From the NCBI RefSeq assembly GCF_022870865.1, contig NZ_CP091508.1, forward strand, positions 1,488,001-1,552,000: a stretch of 64,000 nt of DNA, given 5' to 3'. Positions 35,188-43,674 of the stretch are shown piece after piece. The stretch is from Uruburuella testudinis (GTDB lineage Bacteria > Pseudomonadota > Gammaproteobacteria > Burkholderiales > Neisseriaceae). The number at the start of each line of letters is the position of its first letter. Position 1 is the stretch's first letter. The notes under the pieces are model-generated. The model searched no databases and had not been told where the DNA came from. It worked only from the letters and a program-made list of their open reading frames with translations. The translations under genes and the position numbers were made by a program.

Positions 35188-36042
35188 AAAAGGTCAGCGC
35201 GTTGGCGGTCAGCTCGGTGGGGTTGTGGCTGCCGGCATCAAGGCGCTGGCGGCGGTGTGTTGCAGGCGGATATCGCCCGCGGTCGATTGCAGAGTGAGGT
35301 TGCCGCCGGCGCTGAGGGTGTTGCGCCGGCTGTCGGCATAGCTTTGGTTTTGGCTGGCATTGGCGGTTTTAAAGCCGACGCCGGCTTCGGCTTTGGCCAA
35401 TACCGCACCCTGCTGCAAATCATCAGGGTTGACGGCCACGCCGTTTTTAAGGGCATCGGCGGCAACTTTGGTATTGCGGGCGGCGGCATCGGTGACTTTG
35501 CCGACCGCATCGTAAAGCTGATAGCCCTGTGCGGCGGCGGCCATGCCCTGTAGGGCGCGGGTGCGGTCGCCGGCGTTGCTGTCGACGGCATCTTCAACGG
35601 CATAGGCCAGCTCGATCAGCGGCGAAGACACTTTGGCAAAGGTGCCGATTTTAACGTCGCGCTCGGATTGGTGGCTGCTGCCGCGGTTGTAATCGTCGAG
35701 AATGTCGATATTGTTAGCGGTGATGTTGATGTCTTTGGCCGCCGCCACGTCGGCGACTTGTTGAGTATAGCCGGCACCGGCCTGCATATTGACGTTGCCG
35801 CCAAGACTGCCGACTTGTGATTTGACTTGCTCGACTTGGCTGCTGTGGCTGTCTTGACGGTTTTTCATCCAACCGCTGAAATATTCGGTGTCGGAGATTT
35901 GCGCCGAGCCGATGCCGCTGCCCACTTGGGTTTCACTGAGGGATTGGCGGTTTTGGCCGGACAGGATATTGATGTTGCCGGCCGCATTGAGGTTGAGATT
36001 GTTTTGGGCAACGACGGTGCTGCCGATCACATCAATATCGCG
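35188..36042 (-). pseudogene. Mosaic fragment of the tpsA/cdiA gene
   Basis: Most of this stretch (about 35255-36042) is nearly identical in DNA to cdiA at 48615-49401. It encodes the same LSETQVGSGIGSAQISDTEY to TLSAGGNLTLQSTAGDIRLQ region. It has no signal peptide, no toxin end and no start of its own. The left edge is a patchwork of three short cdiA pieces: 35190-35210 matches 38440 onward, 35211-35240 matches 48390 onward, and 35243 onward matches 48604 onward. It is the exhausted end of the cassette array, not an independent gene. Confidence 0.8.
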
Positions 36043-36072
36043 CCCACCTTACGGCTTGCTAAATTTGTTCGA

Positions 36073-36486
36073 TTATTTCATAATACTTAACAATAAGTTG
36101 GTATCATCTATGAAATTAATCAATAAATTCCTAATAATATTTACATTTTTTGTTGTGAATTTACTTGAGTAATAGTGCCCCCCTATAATCACCTCCTTTC
36201 TATCATATTCCTCATTCTCAATCCAGTTTTTTACATCTATATCACCATCATCTGCATATATACTCAATAGCGGTAAATAAATTCCTGAATCATATTCTAC
36301 AGTAAGTTCAAAAATTCCAGTTTCAGGTTCAGGAACAATACTAATTTTTATTACCCCTCTAGTATATTCCAATGTTTTTATTAGTATTTCATTAATAATT
36401 TCTTTTGTTGGATTTGTAAAAACTGGAAATTGTATTCGTTCATTTGCCAATGAAATTCCATATCCACCAAAACTTAATTTTTTCAT
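36073..36486 (-). CDS. Probable immunity protein for the deaminase-type toxin
   Basis: A 137-residue soluble acidic protein starting MKKLSFGGYGISLANERIQF. It begins at 36486, overlapping the toxin stop by ATGA, the tight coupling seen in toxin-immunity pairs. It contains IKISIVPEPETGIFELTVEY and EYDRKEVIIGGHYYSSKFTT, alternating strands and helices, and its DNA is strikingly AT-rich compared with the housekeeping genes. I do not recognise a named immunity family with certainty. The role is inferred from position and size. Confidence 0.7.
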   Translation of the reverse strand: MKKLSFGGYGISLANERIQFPVFTNPTKEIINEILIKTLEYTRGVIKISIVPEPETGIFELTVEYDSGIYLPLLSIYADDGDIDVKNWIENEEYDRKEVIIGGHYYSSKFTTKNVNIIRNLLINFIDDTNLLLSIMK

Positions 36487-38975
36487 TTTTTTTCCTTTAT
36501 TGATTTCATACCTGGTTGCCAATAATAACTTTTTGTCTTGCCAGTTAGATTATCTATCGCTTTAATTGTTAATGTTTTCAAGCCTGCAATTTCGGCGGCT
36601 ACCGCAATATCTCCTTTGCAATAGCTACAAACATCTTTACCTATAACTTCCATACTCATGCTGGCATTTTTAGTTTTACCAGCATTATAAGCTTGCTGTA
36701 TGACCCCAATTTCAGCGTGAGAATCTGCTAATGTATTATTAGGTCTATTTTTTCCATCCTTTGCAATTTTTGCGTTAACTCTATCTGCAATTAAAGTATG
36801 TGTTCTGGGAGAGTTAATTTTTGCAGTTTGATTAACATCGTAAAAGTAATCTTTCCCAATAGATCCTTTCGCACTTACTTGAACAGGTTGATCATTTCTG
36901 ATAGGTAGAATGGACTGAGGTTTGCTACTTCGTATATTTGCCATTTTACCTCCAGCCGTCATTTCTGTTTGAAAACGCGCCTCCTCAAGTGTTTTGCCAT
37001 CCTCAACAGCCCATTGTTGCTGTACCTTAACAAAACCCGTATCACCGTTGTGTATGACCAGGTTTGAGGTCGGCAGCCAGTCTCTTTGTTCTGCCCGAAG
37101 AAATTCAGATCTATCATACGAGGGGAGCACGGATACGATACCCTGCATTTTACTTGCAATGGTATACAGAAGGCCTCGTTCTTCACTTCCTTTTGGCAGT
37201 TTGGCTGCGGCAGCTTCCATTTTTCGGCTGTCAGCTTCGTATTCTCGCTTCAGATTTGCCAATGCCTTTTCTTTGATTGCATGGCTCATATTACTTTGTC
37301 GTATTTTTTGCTCTTCTTGGATAAAGTACTCAATACTATGGGCACCGGATTGCTTAGTAAGTCTATCCAACAGCGCAATTTCTGTTTTAGACAACCAACC
37401 TTTTTGTTTGGCAGTTTGAGAATGTAACCAGTTATTCTCAACCGCATTCTGCGCCACCACACCGCCAATTTGCGCATTCAACCCGGAATCACCGCCTATA
37501 CCGCCTACAAATGCGCCCACCGCCGCACTCAAATCACGGATGGTGGTTTTTTGCTCCTCTGAAAGCAGGTTCGGATGATTGGCTGCTTCTTTGCCGGCCA
37601 GAACTTCTGTGATGACTTTGGCTGTGGCTTCCGCACCTGCGCCCGCCGCGGCACCTGCACCGAAATCGCCGCCGTTGCCCGCGGCTACGATGCCTGCCAG
37701 CAGGGCATGGCTTAACAGTTGTGCCGTTTCATTCGGGTTGCTGCCGTTTTGGCCGAAGGTTTGGCCGATGGTTTCGGCGGCGTAGGGGGAGAGGGTGTTG
37801 GCGGCCGTCTGAAGGCCGTTCTGCCCGCCGAGGGCGCCGGTGACAACGGTGGAAACGGCATTGAGCGCGCGGGCTTTGCTGCCGCCGATGCCCCAATCTT
37901 TGGCGGATTGTTGAGCCTGATTGTATTGTTGTACGGCGGCTTCGATTTGAGCGGCATCGTTGTTTTTGATGGCCGTCTGAAGCTGTTCGTAGGCCTGTTG
38001 TTGCGCTTTCTGCGCTTCCGCCGCCATATTCCCGCTAAACGTGCGCACGGCTGAGGTGATGTCGGCGGTGGCGGATGCTGCGGCCTGCTGGTTGTGCAGA
38101 ATCTGTTGGATATCGGGCAGGGCAGCCAGTTTTTGATGGGCGGTTTCGGTGTCGCTGTTGATGCCCAATGCTTGGGTGGTGGTTTCTTGACCGCCGATAT
38201 TCAGACGGCCTGCGCTTAAAGTAGCACGGGTCATGCTGCTGTCGCTGCCGCTGTCATATTGGGGCAGGGTCGGGCTGTAGCCGGGGCCTTGGCTGATGCT
38301 TTGGCCGGCTACGGCGGATGCTTGGCCGAGGGGGCTTTGTTGGAAGGCTTCGCTGCTGCTGAGCCCGCCGCCGTAGCCGCCGCTCAACCCCACATTCGTT
38401 GCTTTGTAGCTGCTGTGGTTTTGAATATCTTCAAAGGTCAGCGCGTTGGCGGTCAGCCCGTTATTCTCTTTCGCCGCGGTCGAGGCAATCGCGCCGCCTT
38501 TGAGCTGCACGCTGCCGGCGTTGATGTGGTAGCCGCCGTCGCCGGCAAACAGGCCGGATTGGGTGTGGACGGTATTGCTGCTGCCCGAAGCTTTGCTTTG
38601 GTTGAAATTGCCGGAAGCTTCCCAGGCGCTGCCGAGGGCGATTTGTATTCTGGCACCGGCGCCGCTTTGTTTGCTGGTTTGCGACAGCGTATCTTGCACG
38701 CTTTCGATATTCAGACGGCCTTTAACATCGGTATCGATGCGGTTGGCGGTGACGGTGGCGCCGCGTAAAGTGGTGTCGCCTTGGCTGTTGAGGCGGATGT
38801 GGTCGGCTTCAAGGGTGATGTGGCTTTCGGCAAGGTAATAATTTTTGCCTTTTCTATCACTGACCTCGCCGTAAATATAGACGCCGACGCAAAAATAAGA
38901 AATGCCGTTTGAAAAGATTGTTTTCAGACTGCTTGATTTCATTGAAGTAAAGATGAAATAAAGCCGTGTGGCCAA
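36483..38975 (-). CDS. Displaced CdiA tail cassette with deaminase-type toxin
   Basis: An 830-residue frame that lacks signal peptide and secretion domain. From about 38820 downwards it follows cdiA closely (HIRLNSQGDTTLRGATVTAN onwards, through the AVENN pretoxin motif). After VENN comes a linker (WLHSQTAKQKGWLSKTEIAL to ARFQTEM) shared with the 43675-45789 cassette. The last ~150 residues are new: a cytidine-deaminase-like zinc site with HAEIGVIQQA near residue 753 and KDVCSYCKGDI near 783 (HAE ... CxxC). This suggests a nucleic-acid or nucleotide deaminase toxin. The first ~50 residues (MATRLYFIFT...) are not cdiA-like and probably not a real N-terminus. Confidence 0.8.
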   Translation of the reverse strand: MATRLYFIFTSMKSSSLKTIFSNGISYFCVGVYIYGEVSDRKGKNYYLAESHITLEADHIRLNSQGDTTLRGATVTANRIDTDVKGRLNIESVQDTLSQTSKQSGAGARIQIALGSAWEASGNFNQSKASGSSNTVHTQSGLFAGDGGYHINAGSVQLKGGAIASTAAKENNGLTANALTFEDIQNHSSYKATNVGLSGGYGGGLSSSEAFQQSPLGQASAVAGQSISQGPGYSPTLPQYDSGSDSSMTRATLSAGRLNIGGQETTTQALGINSDTETAHQKLAALPDIQQILHNQQAAASATADITSAVRTFSGNMAAEAQKAQQQAYEQLQTAIKNNDAAQIEAAVQQYNQAQQSAKDWGIGGSKARALNAVSTVVTGALGGQNGLQTAANTLSPYAAETIGQTFGQNGSNPNETAQLLSHALLAGIVAAGNGGDFGAGAAAGAGAEATAKVITEVLAGKEAANHPNLLSEEQKTTIRDLSAAVGAFVGGIGGDSGLNAQIGGVVAQNAVENNWLHSQTAKQKGWLSKTEIALLDRLTKQSGAHSIEYFIQEEQKIRQSNMSHAIKEKALANLKREYEADSRKMEAAAAKLPKGSEERGLLYTIASKMQGIVSVLPSYDRSEFLRAEQRDWLPTSNLVIHNGDTGFVKVQQQWAVEDGKTLEEARFQTEMTAGGKMANIRSSKPQSILPIRNDQPVQVSAKGSIGKDYFYDVNQTAKINSPRTHTLIADRVNAKIAKDGKNRPNNTLADSHAEIGVIQQAYNAGKTKNASMSMEVIGKDVCSYCKGDIAVAAEIAGLKTLTIKAIDNLTGKTKSYYWQPGMKSIKEKK

Positions 38976-39005
38976 TAAGTGTCCACCCTATGTCCGTTTC
39001 GCTTG

Positions 39006-39491
39006 TTAGATTTCATTAAGAAAATCGGGATTTTCAAATAATTTGTAGATAAAGCTTTGAATTGAAACTGCTAATGGAGTTTCCATATCCCATATCCAAT
39101 ATACTGGCTGTTTAGGCTTATCTACATCTCGTATATCAAAACAAATAAAATACTCACTAAATCTTTCAAAAAAAGGTATTTGATATGGCTCAAGAGTAAA
39201 TTCAGGAGATACTTGTTCAGACTCTCCCGTCAATATATCTACAATAGATAACGGATCCATAATGCGATTATCTGACCCTGTGCGTATACTCTCACTTTTA
39301 CTAATAGTAAGAAAGCCATAACCAATTTCGTTCCAGAAATTTGATAAATCGGACGGTATCGTAATATGTTTTGTTAATTCTAGAAAGTCATTTTCTGGAA
39401 CTTTAAAAAACAAATTTTTATTTACCATAATCGGTATATATTCATCACTATCTTTCATAATGATTGAAGCATTTTTTATTAGTTCAAACAT
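39006..39491 (-). CDS. SMI1/KNR4 (SUKH)-type immunity protein
   Basis: A 161-residue soluble protein. FLELTKHITIPSDLSNFWNE then IGYGFLTI is the typical SUKH-family start (a helix, P-x-D-L-x-x-F, then G-x-G-x-L), and YFICFDIRDVDKPKQPVYWI with W-D fits the rest of the fold. SUKH proteins often protect against secreted nuclease toxins. It starts 11 bp after the HNH-type cassette stop, so it is its probable immunity partner. Confidence 0.8.
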   Translation of the reverse strand: MFELIKNASIIMKDSDEYIPIMVNKNLFFKVPENDFLELTKHITIPSDLSNFWNEIGYGFLTISKSESIRTGSDNRIMDPLSIVDILTGESEQVSPEFTLEPYQIPFFERFSEYFICFDIRDVDKPKQPVYWIWDMETPLAVSIQSFIYKLFENPDFLNEI

Positions 39492-39502
39492 TTATCTAAT
39501 CC

Positions 39503-40646
39503 TTATTTTCTCTGAATATTTCTTAATGGACCATCCCAGCGATGAATACCCCCTTGGTGTTGGTCCGGGTATCTTGCAGGAGTGATATTTTGCCAAATAT
39601 TACCACCATTATTTTCCAAAGGCTGAATATGATGTACATCATATTTGGAGCCTACTCGTTTTATGATTCTTCCAGTTTTTGAAGATATCACAGGCTCAGT
39701 ATAGGTTGGCCATTTTAGCCCCGTATTTACTTCCCACTTTTTAATTAAACTTTCCCTCTTTCTATTAAACTCAGTTCGTCTCTGATGAAGTGTTTGTGAT
39801 GACGGTGTAAATACACCATTAGCCCTAATATAATCAGTTAATCCTATTCTCTGAGAAAATTCAATTTTATACCCAGTTTGAGCTTGAATGTCATTTAAAT
39901 ACTCCCTGATGTTAAGTGCTCTGTTAACAACTTGGCCAGGGGTACTATAACTCTGATAAATGCCATTAAATCTGGCAACATATTCAGCCTGACTCCTTCC
40001 TCTCGGCTGTGTTCTTAAAAATTCAGCAAATGCTCTCATTTGAGCAACTTCAGCAGAGGTAACAATTCCCCTGCCTTCGGAGTCTACATTTCTAGCTGTT
40101 GGAAATCCGTTGAAATTAGGAATAAATGAGCGGACTTGAGCAAATTGAAGATTGTACGCAGCAATGTTGAGGTCATTGCGTATTAATTGTGGCGTTCTAA
40201 ACCCGCGCCCAGCCTGGTTGTTTTCAGCAGCATTCTGCCCAATCACTCCCGAAATCTGCGCATTCAACGCCGCACCGCCGTTTCCGGTCGCGCCGACGAT
40301 GGAGGCAATCACACCGGTAGTCGATTTGATTTCGTCTTTAATGTGTTCAGGCAACAGGTTGGGGTTGAATTCACCCGTTTGCGGGTCGATGGCGGTGTAG
40401 CCGTCGTTATATTGCTGGCTCAGATATTGCGCGGCTTTTTCGGCTGTAACCGCTGCCGATCCGCCGCTTAATGGGTCGCCGCTGTTAATATAGCTTAAGG
40501 TTGCGCCCAAGAGGAAGTGGCCGACCATTTGTGCGGCTTCGTTTTGGTTTTCTCCGTGGCCGAAGGTGTTGCCGATGGCGGCTGCGGCGTAGGGAGACAG
40601 GGTGTTGGCGGAGGTTTGCAGATTGGTTTGGCCGCCGAGAATAAGG
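39503..40646 (-). CDS. Displaced CdiA tail cassette with HNH-type nuclease toxin
   Basis: The frame enters from cdiA-like sequence at about 40646 (LGGQTNLQT then ANTLSPYAAAAIGNTFGHGE), without start, signal or secretion domain; the first ATG is at 40528. The pretoxin motif is AENN instead of VENN. The tail (~220 residues) ends with a metal-nuclease pattern, KYDVHHIQPLENNGGNIWQN followed by DQHQGGIHRWDG, typical of HNH/endonuclease VII-like toxins (D-HH, N, then H). It is followed at once by a SUKH-type immunity gene. It is probably a silent donor unless recombined into cdiA. Confidence 0.8.
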
Positions 40647-40648
40647 CC

Positions 40649-40948
40649 TTAATCTTCCTCACTCCAATATGGTAAATTATCCCATCCCAATAAAAAGAAT
40701 AATGATGAAGCTATAAAAATAATTCCCATCTGTTTTAAACTAGATAAATCTATTCTGCCAATTAGAAAAATTATTAGTAAAAATTCTAATTGGAATATTA
40801 TAAAAATAAATATATTAGCTATAATTAATTGACTTTTATTTCTTATTTTAAAAAACTTTTTAATTAGAAATAAATTAAAATATACTATAGCTGGAATTAA
40901 AAGAGCTATTCCGTATAAAGTTCGTCTATTTTCTTTAAATTTAATCAT
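40649..40948 (-). CDS. Small membrane immunity-like protein
   Basis: A 99-residue protein with three clear membrane helices: TLYGIALLIPAIVYFNLFLI, LIIANIFIFIIFQLEFLLII with FLIG, and MGIIFIASSLFFLLGW. Short, very AT-rich, and placed 8 bp after the cassette at 40957-42063. Immunity proteins against membrane-acting toxins are themselves membrane proteins, so this fits a partner of an ionophore-type CdiA tail. No homologous family is recognised. Confidence 0.68.
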   Translation of the reverse strand: MIKFKENRRTLYGIALLIPAIVYFNLFLIKKFFKIRNKSQLIIANIFIFIIFQLEFLLIIFLIGRIDLSSLKQMGIIFIASSLFFLLGWDNLPYWSEED

Positions 40949-40956
40949 AAAAATAC

Positions 40957-42063
40957 CTATTTTTTCTGTATATTCTTTCTCATATCTGGAACTTCTATAA
41001 GAATGATATCTCTTTTTTCTAGAAACTTTGATGCAGTCCCACTACCTGCTTTTCCCACACCATATTGAATATATAGAGATGGAATAATAAGGCTATTCTT
41101 CATTATTTTATTTGCTTTTAAATCATCACTTCTTACATTAGACCATTTGAACATACTTTCAGAAGCCTTGCTTAAGCCTTTACCAACTAAAATCCCTAAA
41201 CTTGCATCATAAGATAAATCAGATACTTTATATGGCTTACCTTCTATAATTACTGTAGTAATAACACCTTGGCCAACAGAAGATAAAGCAGCAATAGCAT
41301 AAGATTTTCCTCCAATTGCTACAATAGGCAGTGCTAAAGAACCGTATACTAGATTTTCAACACCTGTATGTTGTCTTAAGCCATATCCTTGCAGATATTT
41401 ATTAACTTCTTTATTAGCTTCTTCAATTGTTTTTCCACTTTCCAATTGTTGCTTGTAAAGTGATACAGCTCCTTTTAAGGATTCAACTCCTACATTTCCT
41501 CCCATCAAAGATTCGTATCCACTTAATTGGTTATTCTCAACCGCATTCTGCCCAATCACCCCGGCAATCTGCGTATTGAGCGCTGCACCGCCATCACCGG
41601 TTGCACCCACCAAAGCCGCAATCACGCCCGTGGTGGATTTGATTTCGTCTTTCACGCTTTCGGGCAGCAGATTCGGATTGAATTCGCCCGTAACCGGGTC
41701 TCTTGCGGTTTGGCCGTCGTCGTATTGCCGGCTCAGATATATTGCGGCTTTTTCAGCGGCTACGGCTGCGCTGCCGCCACTGAGTGCATTCCCGCCGTTG
41801 ATGTAGGCCAGGGTTGCGCCTAAGGCGAAATGGCTGACTGCTTGGGCGACTTCGTTTTTGTCGGCGCCGTGGCCGAATTGTCGGCCGATGGCGGCGGAGG
41901 CGTAGGGGGCGAGGGTGTTGGCGGCAACCTGTATATCGGTTTGGTCACCGAGCGCGCCGGTAATCAGGGCGGAGGCGGCATTTAATGCGCAGCTGTTGCT
42001 GCCGCCGATGCCCCAGTCGCGGGCTTTATTATAGGCCGTCTGAAAGTTTTCGCTGTTGTTCAA
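40957..42063 (-). CDS. Displaced CdiA tail cassette, possible membrane-acting toxin
   Basis: A 368-residue frame. The first ~180 residues follow cdiA (DWGIGGSNSCALNAASALIT then LLPESVKDEIKSTTGVIAAL, ending at AVENN). The tail of ~185 residues is unlike the others and carries hydrophobic stretches such as LVYGSLALPIVAIGGKSYAI with AALSSVGQGVITTVI. This and its membrane-protein partner suggest a pore-forming or ionophore toxin, but no active-site motif is evident. The end (RDIILIEVPDMRKNIQKK) is basic. The cassette has no start signal of its own; the sequence upstream (42064-42078) breaks off cdiA homology. Confidence 0.68.
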   Translation of the reverse strand: MNNSENFQTAYNKARDWGIGGSNSCALNAASALITGALGDQTDIQVAANTLAPYASAAIGRQFGHGADKNEVAQAVSHFALGATLAYINGGNALSGGSAAVAAEKAAIYLSRQYDDGQTARDPVTGEFNPNLLPESVKDEIKSTTGVIAALVGATGDGGAALNTQIAGVIGQNAVENNQLSGYESLMGGNVGVESLKGAVSLYKQQLESGKTIEEANKEVNKYLQGYGLRQHTGVENLVYGSLALPIVAIGGKSYAIAALSSVGQGVITTVIIEGKPYKVSDLSYDASLGILVGKGLSKASESMFKWSNVRSDDLKANKIMKNSLIIPSLYIQYGVGKAGSGTASKFLEKRDIILIEVPDMRKNIQKK

Positions 42064-42078
42064 TAGGAAATTGGTTTC

Positions 42079-42456
42079 TCAGCTTCGTGAGTAATTGAAA
42101 TCATAATGCTCAAATTTTATATCTTCCATAAATAAAGACGATAATAAAACTTTTATTCTTTCAAATCTATCATAAATATCAGCTTCTGTATTTTTACAAT
42201 TTACTGAATTAATTGAAAATAGTTGCCAATTTGGAACCATTAGTAATTCTACTATTCTCATAATTCCAATCAAAATATCTTGAGGTAGAAATTTTTCTTC
42301 ATTATATTTTTTTGATATTTCTAACAAATCCTGTTCTAATTTCCAATATTCATTATCATCCCATGCACCATAATCTAGCCATTTTCCAATAAAAGAATCC
42401 TCATTGTATTCTGTATAGTAAGTTATATTTCTATAAAAATCCTTGAAATTGCTCAT
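42079..42456 (-). CDS. Probable immunity protein for the Ntox21-like toxin
   Basis: A 125-residue soluble acidic protein starting MSNFKDFYRNITYYTEYNED; another ATG four codons earlier is possible, but GGAG at the right distance favours 42456. It begins one base after the toxin stop. FIGKWLDYGAWDDNEYWKLE is reminiscent of the Imm41-type immunity family, which I would want checked. The AT-rich coding sequence and lack of uptake sequences suggest horizontal origin. Confidence 0.72.
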   Translation of the reverse strand: MSNFKDFYRNITYYTEYNEDSFIGKWLDYGAWDDNEYWKLEQDLLEISKKYNEEKFLPQDILIGIMRIVELLMVPNWQLFSINSVNCKNTEADIYDRFERIKVLLSSLFMEDIKFEHYDFNYSRS

Positions 42457-42457
42457 A

Positions 42458-43285
42458 TTAGTCTCCAATTTTCTTTAAATTTAAATCAAAAGTTCCATTT
42501 CGAGTATTTTTTGAATTCAATTTTTCAGGGCTAGAGGCTTCCTTCCATGCTCCACCAATATGGCCATCAACGTCTCTTGTTATATAGCTATTATCTTTTT
42601 TAAAAATTACGGCACCTGATTTAGTTCTGAAATTAGTTTTTATATATCCAAGAGATTTTGCTGCTTTAGCAGCCTCTGTATCAGTTTTAAATACAGGCCC
42701 GGAAAATTTTCTAGTGGTCGCGCTATCTTTAGCCTTCCACTGATTGCCAACCTTAGATTTCCCAATACTCCCAATCATCCCCACTGATGCATACATTGCC
42801 GCTTTTGCATGGTCGATAACTTCTTTATCGTTCATGCCGCGGAAATCAAGAACTTTGCCCAGTACGCCGTTACGGTAGCCGTCTGCGGTTCGTTTCAGGA
42901 ATGCAGGGTCTCGTTCAACAATCAATTGGTCAAGATTGTTTCTCAAATCTTGTCGGGTAATTTCATCACGGCAAATTTGATTACTGCCACAGATTAAGTG
43001 TAAAGCTTCTTTACCCGGTTTGGAGGGGTCGATGCCGGGATAATTGTCGCTTTCAGTGATGACTGCCCAGTCTCCTGATTGCGCTTTACCAATCTCATTA
43101 GCACAGGCTGTTGTTTGCGGATTAGTCGTGCAAATGTCAATGAGTTTGGCTCGTTGGTAGGCATCAAGGGCAGCAAAAGTATTTTTAACATCGATACAAG
43201 CCTTATGTTCCGATATTTGAAGGCTGAGAGTTTTTTTAGTTACTGTGAAATTCCACACTTGCGTTAATGAATAGGCTATTTTCAC
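42458..43285 (-). CDS. Displaced CdiA tail cassette, Ntox21-like toxin
   Basis: A 275-residue frame without the VENN motif or the common cdiA pretoxin part; the N-terminal half is cysteine-containing (HKACIDVKNTF, TTNPQTTACANEIG, LICGSNQICRDEI). The last ~80 residues (VFKTDTEAAKAAKSLGYIKT then GAVIFKKDNSYITRDVDGHI and GGAWKEA, ending NGTFDLNLKKIGD) strongly resemble the Ntox21 family of toxins. A member of that family from Klebsiella CdiA is a tRNA-cleaving BECR-fold RNase, to my knowledge. No signal or start signal is present. The immunity gene follows with one base between. Confidence 0.75.
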   Translation of the reverse strand: MKIAYSLTQVWNFTVTKKTLSLQISEHKACIDVKNTFAALDAYQRAKLIDICTTNPQTTACANEIGKAQSGDWAVITESDNYPGIDPSKPGKEALHLICGSNQICRDEITRQDLRNNLDQLIVERDPAFLKRTADGYRNGVLGKVLDFRGMNDKEVIDHAKAAMYASVGMIGSIGKSKVGNQWKAKDSATTRKFSGPVFKTDTEAAKAAKSLGYIKTNFRTKSGAVIFKKDNSYITRDVDGHIGGAWKEASSPEKLNSKNTRNGTFDLNLKKIGD

Positions 43286-43312
43286 CCACCCATAAAGAAG
43301 GGCATTTAATTT

Positions 43313-43672
43313 CTAAATATTTTCAAAATTTATCCAGTCATTAATATATTTTAACGATATGTGATCTAAATTATTTTTAATTAATGGCCAAGAGTTGTTT
43401 TCTTTTGAGTAGTTATACATGGATTCTAATAGTCCAGTAGCAATATAGTTTTTAAGAACTTCTTCTCCATTTGACATGCCATCTTTAATGTAAGCAAATA
43501 TATATATACGATCATTTTTGGAAAGTTCTGATAGGTTTATTGCTATTGTTCTACCTATTTCACCAAAAAGCATTACTGGTAAATCATCTCCCCATTCATC
43601 AATGAAATTGTTAATTGCAAGTGATATTTGAGATATGGTTTTAATTTTTTTTAAAAATTGATCGTGATTCAT
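43313..43672 (-). CDS. Probable immunity protein for the GSTADA-type toxin
   Basis: A 119-residue soluble acidic protein (MNHDQFLKKIKTISQISLAI, then WGDDLPVMLFGEIGRTIAIN and LLESMYNYSKENNSW). It begins two bases after the toxin stop at 43675, the spacing expected for a cassette immunity gene. No named family is recognised with confidence. The DNA is AT-rich, as in the other immunity genes here. Confidence 0.72.
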   Translation of the reverse strand: MNHDQFLKKIKTISQISLAINNFIDEWGDDLPVMLFGEIGRTIAINLSELSKNDRIYIFAYIKDGMSNGEEVLKNYIATGLLESMYNYSKENNSWPLIKNNLDHISLKYINDWINFENI

Positions 43673-43674
43673 TT

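Noticed and set aside
35209-36030. An independent 273-residue gene
   Set aside because: It is nearly identical in DNA to an internal part of cdiA, with no start signal, signal peptide or end of its own; it is a duplicated fragment.
38975-39005. A genuine promoter and N-terminus for the deaminase cassette (MATRLYFIFT...)
   Set aside because: The ~50 residues before cdiA homology contain no signal peptide or ribosome binding site and look like accidental extension of the frame into flanking DNA.
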